Positions 16,865 to 25,903 are shown, counted from the first letter of the stretch. The stretch: 43,152 nucleotides of DNA from an uncultured Akkermansia sp. (GCA_947626635.1 CANQSY010000007.1:1-43152), one strand, 5' to 3'. Made by a program: numbers and translations. The notes: generated from the sequence alone by a model not told the origin.

Positions 16865-17629
16865 ATGAAAGAGACTATTTTAGCTGCCCGAAGAAACGGT
16901 CGATGCGCTCTCATCCCGTTCATTACCGCGGGATTCCCTTCGCCGGACTCATTCTGGGATACGCTCGCCCAAGTCGATGCCGCCGGCGCGGATATCATCG
17001 AAATCGGCATCCCCTTTTCCGACCCCGTTGCCGATGGTCCGGTCATCGAGGAAATCAGTCGTAAGGCTCTCCATGATGGCGTCTCACTTGATTGGGTCAT
17101 CTCCGGTCTGCGCGAGCGCAAGGGTTCTTTCCACGCCAAAATTGTCCTGATGGGCTACATGAACCCCTTTGTTCAATACGGACTCGGGCGGCTGGCTGCC
17201 GATTGCGCCGCTCTGGACGTAAGCGGGTTCATCGTCCCCGACCTCCCGCTCGAGGAGACACCGGAATTCCGAGCAGCCCTCGCCCCTCACGATCTAACTC
17301 TCATCACCCTCGTCGGTCCCAATACGACTTCCGAGCGAATGAAGCTGTACGCTCCTTTTTCTGAAGAGTACGTGTACATCGTCTCTGTTCTCGGTACGAC
17401 AGGAGGAGTAAATGAACACGTCGATGCTGTAGCCGACACCATCCGCCGGGCTCGTGCCATCTTTGACGTACCGCTTGCCCTCGGTTTCGGTCTACGTGTC
17501 CCGCAACAGCTGGACTCCCTTCCACCCGACGCCCGCCCCGATGCCGCGGTCATCGGCACCGCCCTGCTCCAACACATTCGCTCCGGCGGCTCTCCATCCT
17601 CTTTTCTCGCCCCCTGGCTGGGAAAATAA
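16865..17629 (+). CDS. trpA: Tryptophan synthase alpha chain
   Basis: LIPFITAGFPSPDSFWDTL; GADIIEIGIPFSDPVADGPVIEEISRKAL; YVYIVSVLGTTGG; 13-nt gap after trpB. Confidence 0.96.
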   Translation: MKETILAARRNGRCALIPFITAGFPSPDSFWDTLAQVDAAGADIIEIGIPFSDPVADGPVIEEISRKALHDGVSLDWVISGLRERKGSFHAKIVLMGYMNPFVQYGLGRLAADCAALDVSGFIVPDLPLEETPEFRAALAPHDLTLITLVGPNTTSERMKLYAPFSEEYVYIVSVLGTTGGVNEHVDAVADTIRRARAIFDVPLALGFGLRVPQQLDSLPPDARPDAAVIGTALLQHIRSGGSPSSFLAPWLGK

Positions 17630-17831
17630 GGCCGTGCGCCCACGCTTCTTTCCCGCCCCGACTTGCGTTAGCGGCGCTGATTGACTTCCTCCCGCGCTCG
17701 ACCTATCTCCACGCGATGCCCGGGAATGGGGGCGAACGAACCAGGAGAAATTTTATGGAGATGGGTGTAGAGCTGAACAGTTGGGGATATAGATTGCATT
17801 TGCAGGGGAACTGTGGGAGAAAGGAGGGAAT

Positions 17832-19580
17832 ATGGAGAAAAACGTATCGGATTGTTTGGTGGAAATGCTGGCGAGCCAGGGAGTGCAGCGGATGTACGGA
17901 CTGGCGGGGGACAGTTTGAACCCGGTGATGGAAGCGTTGGAGAGGGATGGAAGCATCCGCTGGATTCACGTGCGGCACGAAGAGACGGCAGCCTTTGCAG
18001 CGGCGGGGGAGGCGATGATCAGCGGCGGGCTGGCTGCTTGCTGCGGAAGTTGCGGTCCGGGAAATATGCACCTCATCAATGGTCTCTATGATGCCCACCG
18101 CAGCGCCGTCCCCGTTTTCGCCCTCGCCTCGCACATTGCCACCATCAATATCGGCACCGATTACTTCCAGGAAACTCACCCTACGCAATTTTTCGCGGAA
18201 TGCACCCGCTACTGCGAACTCGTCAACAACCCCGCACAAGCCCCCACCATCATCGGCTCCGCCATCCGCAGCGGACTAGCCGAGCCCGGAGTCGGGATGG
18301 TTGTCCTGCCGGGAGACATAGCCTCCCGGGCTCTACCCAAGGGAACGACACGACCCATGCCCGTGAAACCCCAGCGCGCCCCACGCCAGCCCTCCGAAAC
18401 CGCACTCGAGGAACTTGCTCACCTCATTAACGCGGTCAAACGAGTAACCTTTCTCTGCGGGGCGGGCTGCGTTGCCGCTCAACGCGAGCTTATCTCCCTG
18501 GCGCGTAAAACGGCGGCTCCTATCGCCTATACCTTACGCGCCAAGGAATTCATGGAACCTGACAATCCTCTCGGCGTCGGCATGACAGGTCTCATCGGCT
18601 GGGGAGATGCGACACGCGCGATCCACGAGGCAGAGCTGCTCATTCTGTGGGGCACCGATTTTCCGTACAGCTCCTTCCTGCCGCGCCACGGACGAGTCGT
18701 TCAGGTGGATACACGAGCAGAAGCTCTCGGTCGAAGGGTTCCGCTATGCCTGGGCATCCACGCGGATGTTCTGCTCACGGCTCGTGGACTCCTCCCTCTC
18801 ATTCGCAGCGACCGTGAAGAGGATTTTCTTGACCGCTGTCTCTCGCGGCACGGCAAAGAACTGCTGCGCCTGCAGGCGCGGGTGCGCAGTGTGGATGAAC
18901 AGGCGCCTATTCGCCCGGAATATCTCACCAAACTCGTAAGCGACCAAGCGGAGCCGGATGCCGTGTTCACCGTGGACACGGGGACGCCGGTCATCTGGGC
19001 AGCGCGTTTCATCCAAGCCATGCCGCAGCGGCGTGTGATCGGTTCATTTAAGCACGGGTCCATGGCCTGCGCCCTCGCTATGAGCATCGGCGCCAAGGCG
19101 CACTCCCCTTCCCGTCAGGTCATCGCCCTCTGTGGCGACGGCGGTCTCTCCATGCTTCCGGGGGATTTGCTCACCCTGCTGCAGGAAAATCTGGCCGTCA
19201 AGATCCTTGTCTACAACAACTCCTCCCTCGACTTTGTCGCACTGGAACAGGAACTCGGCGGGATGCCCCACATGGGTACCGCTCTTCCCGGGACCAATTA
19301 TGCCGCCATCGCTCGCGCCATGGGGCTCACCGCCTATCGCGTCGAAACCCCCGGCAGCCTCCCCGCCGCCGTCCATGACTGGCTATCCACTCGCACGCCC
19401 GCCCTCCTGGACGTCGTCATCGACACGCATGCGCTTGGGCTCCCGCCAAACACCGACTTCCTTTCCTCCCTCGACTACTTCCGACACCCCCAACCTCCGG
19501 CGGATCCTGAGGCCGAGCTCTCTCCCGTGCGGCGGATGCTCTATGCCTTCCCTCCGTCCAACCACCGCTCCACGAACTGA
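17832..19580 (+). CDS. poxB: ThDP-dependent pyruvate dehydrogenase (quinone)/pyruvate oxidase (PoxB-like)
   Basis: VQRMYGLAGDSLNPVMEALERDGSIRWIHVRHEETAAFAAAGEA; GDGGLSMLPGDLLTLLQENLAVKILVYNNSSLDFVALEQ; SD aaaggaggg upstream of the ATG. Confidence 0.88.
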   Translation: MEKNVSDCLVEMLASQGVQRMYGLAGDSLNPVMEALERDGSIRWIHVRHEETAAFAAAGEAMISGGLAACCGSCGPGNMHLINGLYDAHRSAVPVFALASHIATINIGTDYFQETHPTQFFAECTRYCELVNNPAQAPTIIGSAIRSGLAEPGVGMVVLPGDIASRALPKGTTRPMPVKPQRAPRQPSETALEELAHLINAVKRVTFLCGAGCVAAQRELISLARKTAAPIAYTLRAKEFMEPDNPLGVGMTGLIGWGDATRAIHEAELLILWGTDFPYSSFLPRHGRVVQVDTRAEALGRRVPLCLGIHADVLLTARGLLPLIRSDREEDFLDRCLSRHGKELLRLQARVRSVDEQAPIRPEYLTKLVSDQAEPDAVFTVDTGTPVIWAARFIQAMPQRRVIGSFKHGSMACALAMSIGAKAHSPSRQVIALCGDGGLSMLPGDLLTLLQENLAVKILVYNNSSLDFVALEQELGGMPHMGTALPGTNYAAIARAMGLTAYRVETPGSLPAAVHDWLSTRTPALLDVVIDTHALGLPPNTDFLSSLDYFRHPQPPADPEAELSPVRRMLYAFPPSNHRSTN

Positions 19581-19659
19581 CCCCGGAAGGGAGCACATCT
19601 GTCCCCATAGAAAACGACATCAATAGGAATTTAACGGTGCATCATAAAGCATAAGCCTT

Positions 19660-19970
19660 TTATTATTTACGAATTACGAATTACGATTTCAGGGAATTCG
19701 CGCGCTAAAGGCGCGGGGATGCCGAGCAAAAGCACCGGTAGTGGGTAAAAATATACGTGGTGACTGTTCAGAAAGGTTCGTGGTAACGTCTTGCCTCATG
19801 CTCGCCCCACGAGCTTGAGGCAAGCGGAATTTCCGGGGTCAATGGTAACTAGGTAGGGAAGGGTGTTAGGCAAAGCTAGACTCACAGCCTTACTTCCTTC
19901 CATCCGTAGAAATCGCCCAGGATATGGGTTGAATGCGTGCGGAGTAGTTTTTATGGGGACGCGTATGCGT
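19660..19970. repeat. Intergenic repeat mosaic
   Basis: 'atttacgaattacgaattacgatttcagggaattcgcgcgctaaaggcgcgggg', 'agcggaatttccggggtcaatggt' and 'gatatgggttgaatg...ttttatggggac' each have a related copy elsewhere in the window. Confidence 0.7.
19790..19824. repeat. Long imperfect inverted repeat / hairpin
   Basis: cttgcctcatgctcg-cccca-cgagcttgaggcaag: 14 of 15 positions paired (one T-T mismatch), 5-nt loop. Confidence 0.8.
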
Positions 19971-20053
19971 CATGGCTCTTTTTTCCGGATCTCCGCAGCA
20001 TTGCAGCGTCTTCATTCTTAGAACTGAAAGTTAGATTTGTTATCAATATCGGC

Positions 20054-20081
20054 TTGATTTATACAGAATGTGTGGTAGAAT
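20054..20081 (+). promoter_or_regulatory. Sigma70-like promoter (TTGATT-N16-TAGAAT) of phosphatase gene
   Basis: TTGATT tatacagaatgtgtgg TAGAAT, 18 nt before the ATG at 20100. Confidence 0.55.
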
Positions 20082-20099
20082 GCCGCGGCAAGTTTTCGC

Positions 20100-22232
20100 A
20101 TGCGACGTAAATTTTTGACATGGCTCTCAGCGGTGATCTTCTCGGCCTTCCTCATGACGGCTGTGCTGGTCTATACCCAGTACTCCGCTCATGTCGAGGA
20201 ACGGGCGGAACAACTCATGAGCACGCGGATCAACGACATGCTTGACTTCCTTCGGCATACGGAGAAAGCCGTCAACTTCCTCAGCTCCGCAAACGACACG
20301 AGCACCCAGGACCGTGCCAGCGCCGTCGCCGAAATTCTCAAACTCGACCCGGGAATCATTCACCATCAAGAAAAACTGCAAGGTCTCTGCAACCGCATCG
20401 GCGCCGAACAGTTGGCTATCACCGATGAAAACGGCATTGTAGAAGCCGCTGTGCCTCAAAGCTACGTCGGCCTCAATCTTCAGGATGGCGACGACATCCG
20501 CCCTATTACCACGCAGCAGGACGATGGTTCGCAAATGGTTGCTGTGGTCAGCGAGCAAGACATCGGCTCCATGCAGTTTGCCGCAGTCGACCGCCTCGAG
20601 CGTCCGGGGAAAATTCGGCTCGGCTTCATCACCCGCCTCGAGCAGGAATCGCGCGCCGAAGCCTCCCTGCGCAGCGACGGCGTCAAACTGCGCATCGGCG
20701 ACCAAGGGACCATCATCGTTTACCGCCGAGGGGTACGACTCACCCAAGCCACCCCCGAGTTTTCTGACACCGAACTCCTTACCCTGCCCTTGGGCAAGGT
20801 AAGCGAACTCTCTTCTGAGGAAGGCAACTCTTTTGCGTACGCCGTGGACGGCAACGGCTTTCGCATCATTGGTCTCGTCCCGGTTAAAGAGGTTCACCGA
20901 GCTGTCCTGCGAACTGTGCAGTTGACCCTGGCGAGCAATCTCGTGCTGTTTATCATGATGTTCGGTGTGGTGAGCTGGCTGCTCCAGCGCATTGTCCTCA
21001 ACGGCATTTCCAGTGTGAACGAGACGCTCATGCAGATCACGGAAGGCGACCTTGAGAAGAAGGTGGAAGTCCGTACCTCAGAGGAATTTGAAAAGCTCTC
21101 CAATGGTATCAATTTCATGGTGGACTCACTGCGCTCCGTCGGTGAGGAGCGCCAGTTCCAGGTCAAACGCGACCTCAAGCTGGCCCGCGCCATCCAGAGC
21201 GCTTCTCTCCCCAGCAAATTCCCTGCTTTCCCCAACGTGCCGGAGTTTAAGCTGTGCGCCACCTGTCTGCAAGCCAACGATGTAGGCGGGGATTTTTACG
21301 ATTTCTCCATGCCGGATGACAAGCACCTGCGCTTCCTCGTCGCGGATGTCGACGCTTCCGGCATCCCGGCCGCCCTCTACATGATGCGAGCCATGGCGCT
21401 CATCCGCACCCTCGCCCGCTCCGGCGGCTCCCTCCAGGACCTCATTCATGAAGTCAACCGCGAACTGAGCGAAGACAACCAGTCCGGCATCCACATGACC
21501 CTTTTCTACGGCAGCCTCGACATCGTTACCGGTGACCTCATCTACGTGAATGCCGGCAGGGTGCACGGACTGCTGCAACGCTACGGCCTGCCATACGATA
21601 CCCTGTCAGATGCCACCCCCAACCCCGGCATCGGGGAAGATATCAACGCCGGTTTCCGCGCAACCTCAATGAAGCTGTCCCCCGGAGATCGCCTCTTCCT
21701 CTACACAGCCGGCGTCCTCAGCAACAACTCTTCCACAAACATCCCCTACAGCGAAAGTCAGCTCAAGGAGGCCCTGCAGGAAGATGCGCCGGAGGTAGCG
21801 GATGTACTGCGCATCGTCCGCACCTCTCTCCGGCACTATAACGAAGGAGAAAATCTCATGAAGGACGTCACCATGCTGTGCCTCGAGTACTGCGGCGCCC
21901 CCTCCAATCAGGAAGAACTGGAATTCACGGCGGCTGACAGTCAACAAGCCGTCGATTGTGTGTCCCAACAAATGGAAGAGCTCTTCGCCTCTCCGCCGGA
22001 TATCGAAGCCGTGCAGAATGCCGTGCGCAGTGTGCTCAGCGTCCTGCCGCCGGACAGGAATGTGCGAATGTTCAGCAACTGCACGGAAAAACGGATGGAC
22101 CTCCAACTCTCCTTTGCAGCTCCTCCTTTCAACCCTCTGGAACAGCTTTCCTCCCTCCCGGTGGATGAAACTTCATACGAGCTGTCTGTCAACAACGAAA
22201 ACGTGGTGTGCCTATGCAAGAATCTGACCTGA
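20100..22232 (+). CDS. Membrane sensor with HAMP and SpoIIE/RsbU-type PP2C phosphatase, plus C-terminal RsbW-like remnant
   Basis: N-terminal TM, periplasmic sensor region, second TM, HAMP-like region (VNETLMQITEGDLEKKVEVRTSEEFEKLSNGINFMVDSL), PP2C/SpoIIE (VGGDFYDFSMPDDKHLRFLVADVDASGIPAALYM...), C-terminal PPFNPLE...VDETSYELSVNNENVVCLCKNL. Confidence 0.88.
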   Translation: MRRKFLTWLSAVIFSAFLMTAVLVYTQYSAHVEERAEQLMSTRINDMLDFLRHTEKAVNFLSSANDTSTQDRASAVAEILKLDPGIIHHQEKLQGLCNRIGAEQLAITDENGIVEAAVPQSYVGLNLQDGDDIRPITTQQDDGSQMVAVVSEQDIGSMQFAAVDRLERPGKIRLGFITRLEQESRAEASLRSDGVKLRIGDQGTIIVYRRGVRLTQATPEFSDTELLTLPLGKVSELSSEEGNSFAYAVDGNGFRIIGLVPVKEVHRAVLRTVQLTLASNLVLFIMMFGVVSWLLQRIVLNGISSVNETLMQITEGDLEKKVEVRTSEEFEKLSNGINFMVDSLRSVGEERQFQVKRDLKLARAIQSASLPSKFPAFPNVPEFKLCATCLQANDVGGDFYDFSMPDDKHLRFLVADVDASGIPAALYMMRAMALIRTLARSGGSLQDLIHEVNRELSEDNQSGIHMTLFYGSLDIVTGDLIYVNAGRVHGLLQRYGLPYDTLSDATPNPGIGEDINAGFRATSMKLSPGDRLFLYTAGVLSNNSSTNIPYSESQLKEALQEDAPEVADVLRIVRTSLRHYNEGENLMKDVTMLCLEYCGAPSNQEELEFTAADSQQAVDCVSQQMEELFASPPDIEAVQNAVRSVLSVLPPDRNVRMFSNCTEKRMDLQLSFAAPPFNPLEQLSSLPVDETSYELSVNNENVVCLCKNLT

Positions 22233-25006
22233 ACAAGAACGTCGTTCCCAACGCTCCGACCCAACTGCCCACCGTACCCATGGAGGCGCCTCCTGTGCCC
22301 GTCCCTGACGCCGTGGCTCCTGCGCCTGTCGTCCCACCTCTTCCTCCTATCCCTGCCGGTCCCGCATCCACTCCGGGGAGCGCTCCGACAGCTCCCGCAG
22401 CCCCCGCTACTCCGGCAACCGTTCAGGCGGCGCCATCGGCAGAGCCGATCATACCGGCTACGGCACCCGTTTTGACTCGTGAACAGACGTCCTCGCGCAG
22501 CCGCGTACGGCGTTCCAGCTCTTCCATAACGGCGAAGAAGAGCGCAACATCGACCCAAGATGAGCGGACGCCTCTGCCCTCCGGCACCCAGGTGGGCGAC
22601 TACGTCATCAAGGAAAAAATCGGCATCGGCGGCTTTGGTATCGTGTACTCCGCCACCAACGTCAAGGACGGCAGCGACGTTGCCATCAAGGAGCATATGC
22701 CGGAAGGTCTCGCCGCGCGCGAGCCGGGCGGTTTTTACGTCATTCACTCCACCCCTGAGTCCGAGGAACGCTTTAAGGCTTCCGTCAACGAATTCCTCCA
22801 GGAGGTGTCCGTACTCATGGGCATCTCGCATCCCGGCATCGTACCTATTCTTTCAGCTTTCGAGGCCAACGGCACGGCCTACTACGTGATGCCCTTCATG
22901 AAGGGCGAGGCTCTCAGCGTCCCGGCCCAGGCCTCACTGAGCTTTGACCTGCAATCCCAGGAGGCGCGCCATAATCGCAGGCTTTTGCTCAGTATGCTCT
23001 CCATCCTGGATTATCTGCGCATGCATAACATTGTGCACCGCGATATCAAACCGGACAACATTCTGATCACGCCGGAGGGCAACCCGGTGCTGCTCGACTT
23101 CGGCTCCGCTCGTCAGTTGCAGGAAGGGAAGGTTTTCACCAACGTCTTTACGCCGGATTTTGCCGCACCGGAGCAAGCCCAGGCTGAAAACGATGAAGAA
23201 ATGTCCGCCAACATCGGACCGTGGACAGACATCTACGCACTGGGAGCATGCTTCTACTACATGGTCACGCGCCTCTACCCACCGCGTGCGGAACTGCGCG
23301 TGCTTTCCGGCGAGGGGGCCGACCCCTACACCCCGCTTGCCGACCGCTCGGATCTTGAAATTCTGTACGGGTCCGCCTTCTTGCGGGCAATTGACCGCGC
23401 TCTTTCACTGCGTCGAGAAGATCGCTGGCAAACGGCCGCCGCGTGGAAAATAGCGATCGGGGAAGGGACGGTGACCCAGCCGGAAGAAAAAAAGAAACGC
23501 TTCGGCCTCACCTCACTGCTCCCCCTCGGCGTGCTCGCCATCCTCGGCGGCATCAGCTTCTGGGCCCTGTGGGAACGCCGAGCCGCTATACGCGCTTACG
23601 ACAACAGCGCTCAATTTACCGAACGACTCCTCTACGATTTCAACCAGGAAATCGCCGATATCCCCGCCTCCACACGCCTCCAGGGAATCCTCGGCGACCA
23701 CCTCAATTCTTACCTCAACAACATGGGGCGTCCACCGGGCGGACGCGACGAGAAGCTCACGCTCTCACTCGCCGCTTCGTGGCGTAACCTCGGTGTGCTG
23801 CGTCTCCAACAGGGTCTGCTCTCGGAAGCCGATACAGACCTCCGCAACGCTGAAGGCTATTTCCGGCAACTCTGCAACGAACATTCATCCAAAATCAACT
23901 ACCAATTTGACCTGGCCGGCGTGCTGCTCAACCGCATTGAGGTAGCCCGCAGCCGCAACCAGAGCAAAACGCAGACCGATTTGCTCTGGGAAGCCATGCA
24001 GATCCTCGAGCATATTTGCCAACGAGTTCCCTATAACCCTGAGTTCCGATGCGCCCTCGGTCAGGCGCTTTGTGAGCAAGCCCTCCTTGCCCACAGTGAA
24101 GGCAATACTCAGCTCTACAAGTCCTCCCTGGAGAGCATGCTCGCTCTGTACCGCGACCTCCTCTCCACCTTCTCCGACCACGTCAAGGCCCGGCAATGGC
24201 TTGGCTATGCCCTCGTGTACAATGCCCAATTTGCCATGGGGCAAAACGACATCGCGGCGGCAGACAAACTACTGGATGAAGCGAAAAGAGTCTTCACCGA
24301 TCTCTCCAATCAACATCCGTACCGTCTTTCTTTCAAAAAAGGTCTCTCCCTGACCCTCTACAACCTGGGACGCCTCTATTCCCGTGCCGGGGAAAACGCC
24401 TCACCTGAGAAGCGCAGCTTCTACGATGAACGCGCGCTGGAGGCCTACCGCAAACACAACGACATCGTGCGCTACCTCGAGACCCAGGACGAGAAAAAAA
24501 CCGAGTACCCCTACATGTACTGTCAGGCTCTCTCCAACATGGTGGATATCCTCCTGCGCAATGATCAACCCAACCTCGCGGAAGCCTACAGTCGGACCAT
24601 CATGCGCAAGATGGAGAAATTGCGCAAGAATGCTCCGGATAACGTTGACTACGCCATGCTGGAGGCCGCGGCCTGGCGCGGCATGGGGCTTGCTCATAGC
24701 CGCTCCCCTTATTTCTCTCAAAAAGCTGATGAGGAATTCACCAACTACCGAAGGCTCGCCGAAAAACTCCTCCAACAGAGCCCCGCTAACACCACCCTCC
24801 AGTTCATCTACACCGACGCTCTCATGGAGTCCGCCAACCTCGCCCTCAGTCAAGGAAATCCCCAACAGGCTATCAAATGGTACTCCCATGCCCAAGACCT
24901 CCTCGAAAAACTGATCCAAACCGACCCCCATCAGTCAGATTACAAGGAACGTCTCGAGCTGATCAAGGGGCTCCTGCAAAAAGCTAAGGAAACAAAGAAA
25001 AGCTGA
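22214..25006 (+). CDS. Serine/threonine protein kinase with Pro/Ala-rich N-terminus, one TM and C-terminal TPR-like region
   Basis: GDYVIKEKIGIGGFGIVYSATN; VHRDIKPDNILITPEGNPVLLDFGSARQ; TM SLLPLGVLAILGGISFWALWE; helical repeats. ATG at 22214 overlaps the upstream stop by 19 nt (ORF track starts at GTG 22208). Confidence 0.9.
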   Translation: MQESDLNKNVVPNAPTQLPTVPMEAPPVPVPDAVAPAPVVPPLPPIPAGPASTPGSAPTAPAAPATPATVQAAPSAEPIIPATAPVLTREQTSSRSRVRRSSSSITAKKSATSTQDERTPLPSGTQVGDYVIKEKIGIGGFGIVYSATNVKDGSDVAIKEHMPEGLAAREPGGFYVIHSTPESEERFKASVNEFLQEVSVLMGISHPGIVPILSAFEANGTAYYVMPFMKGEALSVPAQASLSFDLQSQEARHNRRLLLSMLSILDYLRMHNIVHRDIKPDNILITPEGNPVLLDFGSARQLQEGKVFTNVFTPDFAAPEQAQAENDEEMSANIGPWTDIYALGACFYYMVTRLYPPRAELRVLSGEGADPYTPLADRSDLEILYGSAFLRAIDRALSLRREDRWQTAAAWKIAIGEGTVTQPEEKKKRFGLTSLLPLGVLAILGGISFWALWERRAAIRAYDNSAQFTERLLYDFNQEIADIPASTRLQGILGDHLNSYLNNMGRPPGGRDEKLTLSLAASWRNLGVLRLQQGLLSEADTDLRNAEGYFRQLCNEHSSKINYQFDLAGVLLNRIEVARSRNQSKTQTDLLWEAMQILEHICQRVPYNPEFRCALGQALCEQALLAHSEGNTQLYKSSLESMLALYRDLLSTFSDHVKARQWLGYALVYNAQFAMGQNDIAAADKLLDEAKRVFTDLSNQHPYRLSFKKGLSLTLYNLGRLYSRAGENASPEKRSFYDERALEAYRKHNDIVRYLETQDEKKTEYPYMYCQALSNMVDILLRNDQPNLAEAYSRTIMRKMEKLRKNAPDNVDYAMLEAAAWRGMGLAHSRSPYFSQKADEEFTNYRRLAEKLLQQSPANTTLQFIYTDALMESANLALSQGNPQQAIKWYSHAQDLLEKLIQTDPHQSDYKERLELIKGLLQKAKETKKS

Positions 25007-25056
25007 CGTTTTTTGCCTTTTTTGACAAAAAACTCTCCCCGGACGCATGTTTTTGC

Positions 25057-25084
25057 TTGCCATTCCGGAATTCGCGTCTATAAT
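25057..25084 (+). promoter_or_regulatory. Sigma70-like promoter of rpmI (TTGCCA-N16-TATAAT, 9 nt before ATG)
   Basis: TTGCCA ttccggaattcgcgtc TATAAT gctcccacc ATG. Confidence 0.75.
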
Positions 25085-25093
25085 GCTCCCACC

Positions 25094-25303
25094 ATGACCC
25101 GTAAAGGTGGTATCAACAAGACACGTAAGGCTGTCGCCAAGCGTTTCAAGGTAACCGGCACGGGCAAGGTTCTGCGCCGCAAGCAGGGCAAACGCCACAT
25201 TTTGCAGAAGAAATCCAGCAAACGTAAGCGCGCCCTCGGCAAACCCGCCCTCGTGGACGCCACGCAGGTCTGGGCCGTAAAGCAGAACATGCCCTTCGCC
25301 TAA
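25094..25303 (+). CDS. rpmI: 50S ribosomal protein L35
   Basis: MTRKGGINKTRKAVAKRFKVTGTGKVLRRKQGKRHILQKKSSKRKRALGKPALVD. Confidence 0.93.
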   Translation: MTRKGGINKTRKAVAKRFKVTGTGKVLRRKQGKRHILQKKSSKRKRALGKPALVDATQVWAVKQNMPFA

Positions 25304-25332
25304 CCGCGATTCCAGGCAACAGACCGAAAATC

Positions 25333-25351
25333 CCGTCCGCTCCTCGGACGG
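25333..25351. promoter_or_regulatory. Hairpin in the rpmI-rplT spacer
   Basis: CCGTCCG-ctcct-CGGACGG, perfect 7-bp stem in a 147-nt intercistronic region. Confidence 0.5.
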
Positions 25352-25450
25352 CCTTCGTGCAGCCTTCCTTCCCCCGCGAAGGAGTAACGAGCGAGACTGC
25401 AAGGAGGTGAGGTAGAACAGCTCGTTGACATCCAGAAATACAGTTAAACT

Positions 25451-25822
25451 ATGGCACGTGCTACAAATGGGCCGACTTCCCGCGCCCGCCGCAAGCGCAT
25501 CCTTCAGCGTGCTAAGGGCTTCCGCGGTTTCCGCAGCAAGCTCTTCCGCTACGCTAAAGACGCTGTCTACAAGGCATGGCAGTATCAATACCGCGACCGC
25601 AAGAAACGCAAGGGACAATTCCGGCGTCTGTGGACTGCTCGTATTTCCGCCGCCGTGCGTCCCTTGGGCCTGACCTACTCACGCTTTATGGAGGGTCTCA
25701 AGCGGGCCGGGGTAGAGTTGGATCGAAAGTCGCTCTCTGAGCTGGCTATCGCCAATCCGGAGGCCTTCAAGGCTGTCTTCGATCAGGCTAAGAAAGCCCT
25801 CGAGGATAAGACCGTTGCTTAA
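25451..25822 (+). CDS. rplT: 50S ribosomal protein L20
   Basis: MARATNGPTSRARRKRILQRAKGFRGFRSKLFRYAKDAVYKAWQYQYRDRKKRKGQFRRLWTARISAA. Confidence 0.97.
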   Translation: MARATNGPTSRARRKRILQRAKGFRGFRSKLFRYAKDAVYKAWQYQYRDRKKRKGQFRRLWTARISAAVRPLGLTYSRFMEGLKRAGVELDRKSLSELAIANPEAFKAVFDQAKKALEDKTVA

Positions 25823-25851
25823 AACTCTATCGCAGCAGTATTCATCAAAGC

Positions 25852-25895
25852 GCCGACGCTCCCCGTCATGAACGGGATGAGCGTCGGCTTTTTTT
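25852..25895 (+). terminator. Rho-independent terminator after rplT
   Basis: gccgacgctc ... gagcgtcggc perfect 10-bp stem (25852-25861/25879-25888), inner cccgt/acggg stem, then ttttttt. Confidence 0.92.
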
Positions 25896-25903
25896 ATTTG
25901 AGC

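Noticed and set aside
15850-17139. 429-aa minus-strand ORF opposite trpBA
   Set aside because: Antisense shadow of well-conserved trpB/trpA.
17832-19580. Acetolactate synthase (IlvB) for the ThDP enzyme
   Set aside because: N-terminal and cofactor regions read more like PoxB/pyruvate oxidase, and no ilvN/ilvC is nearby; not fully excluded.
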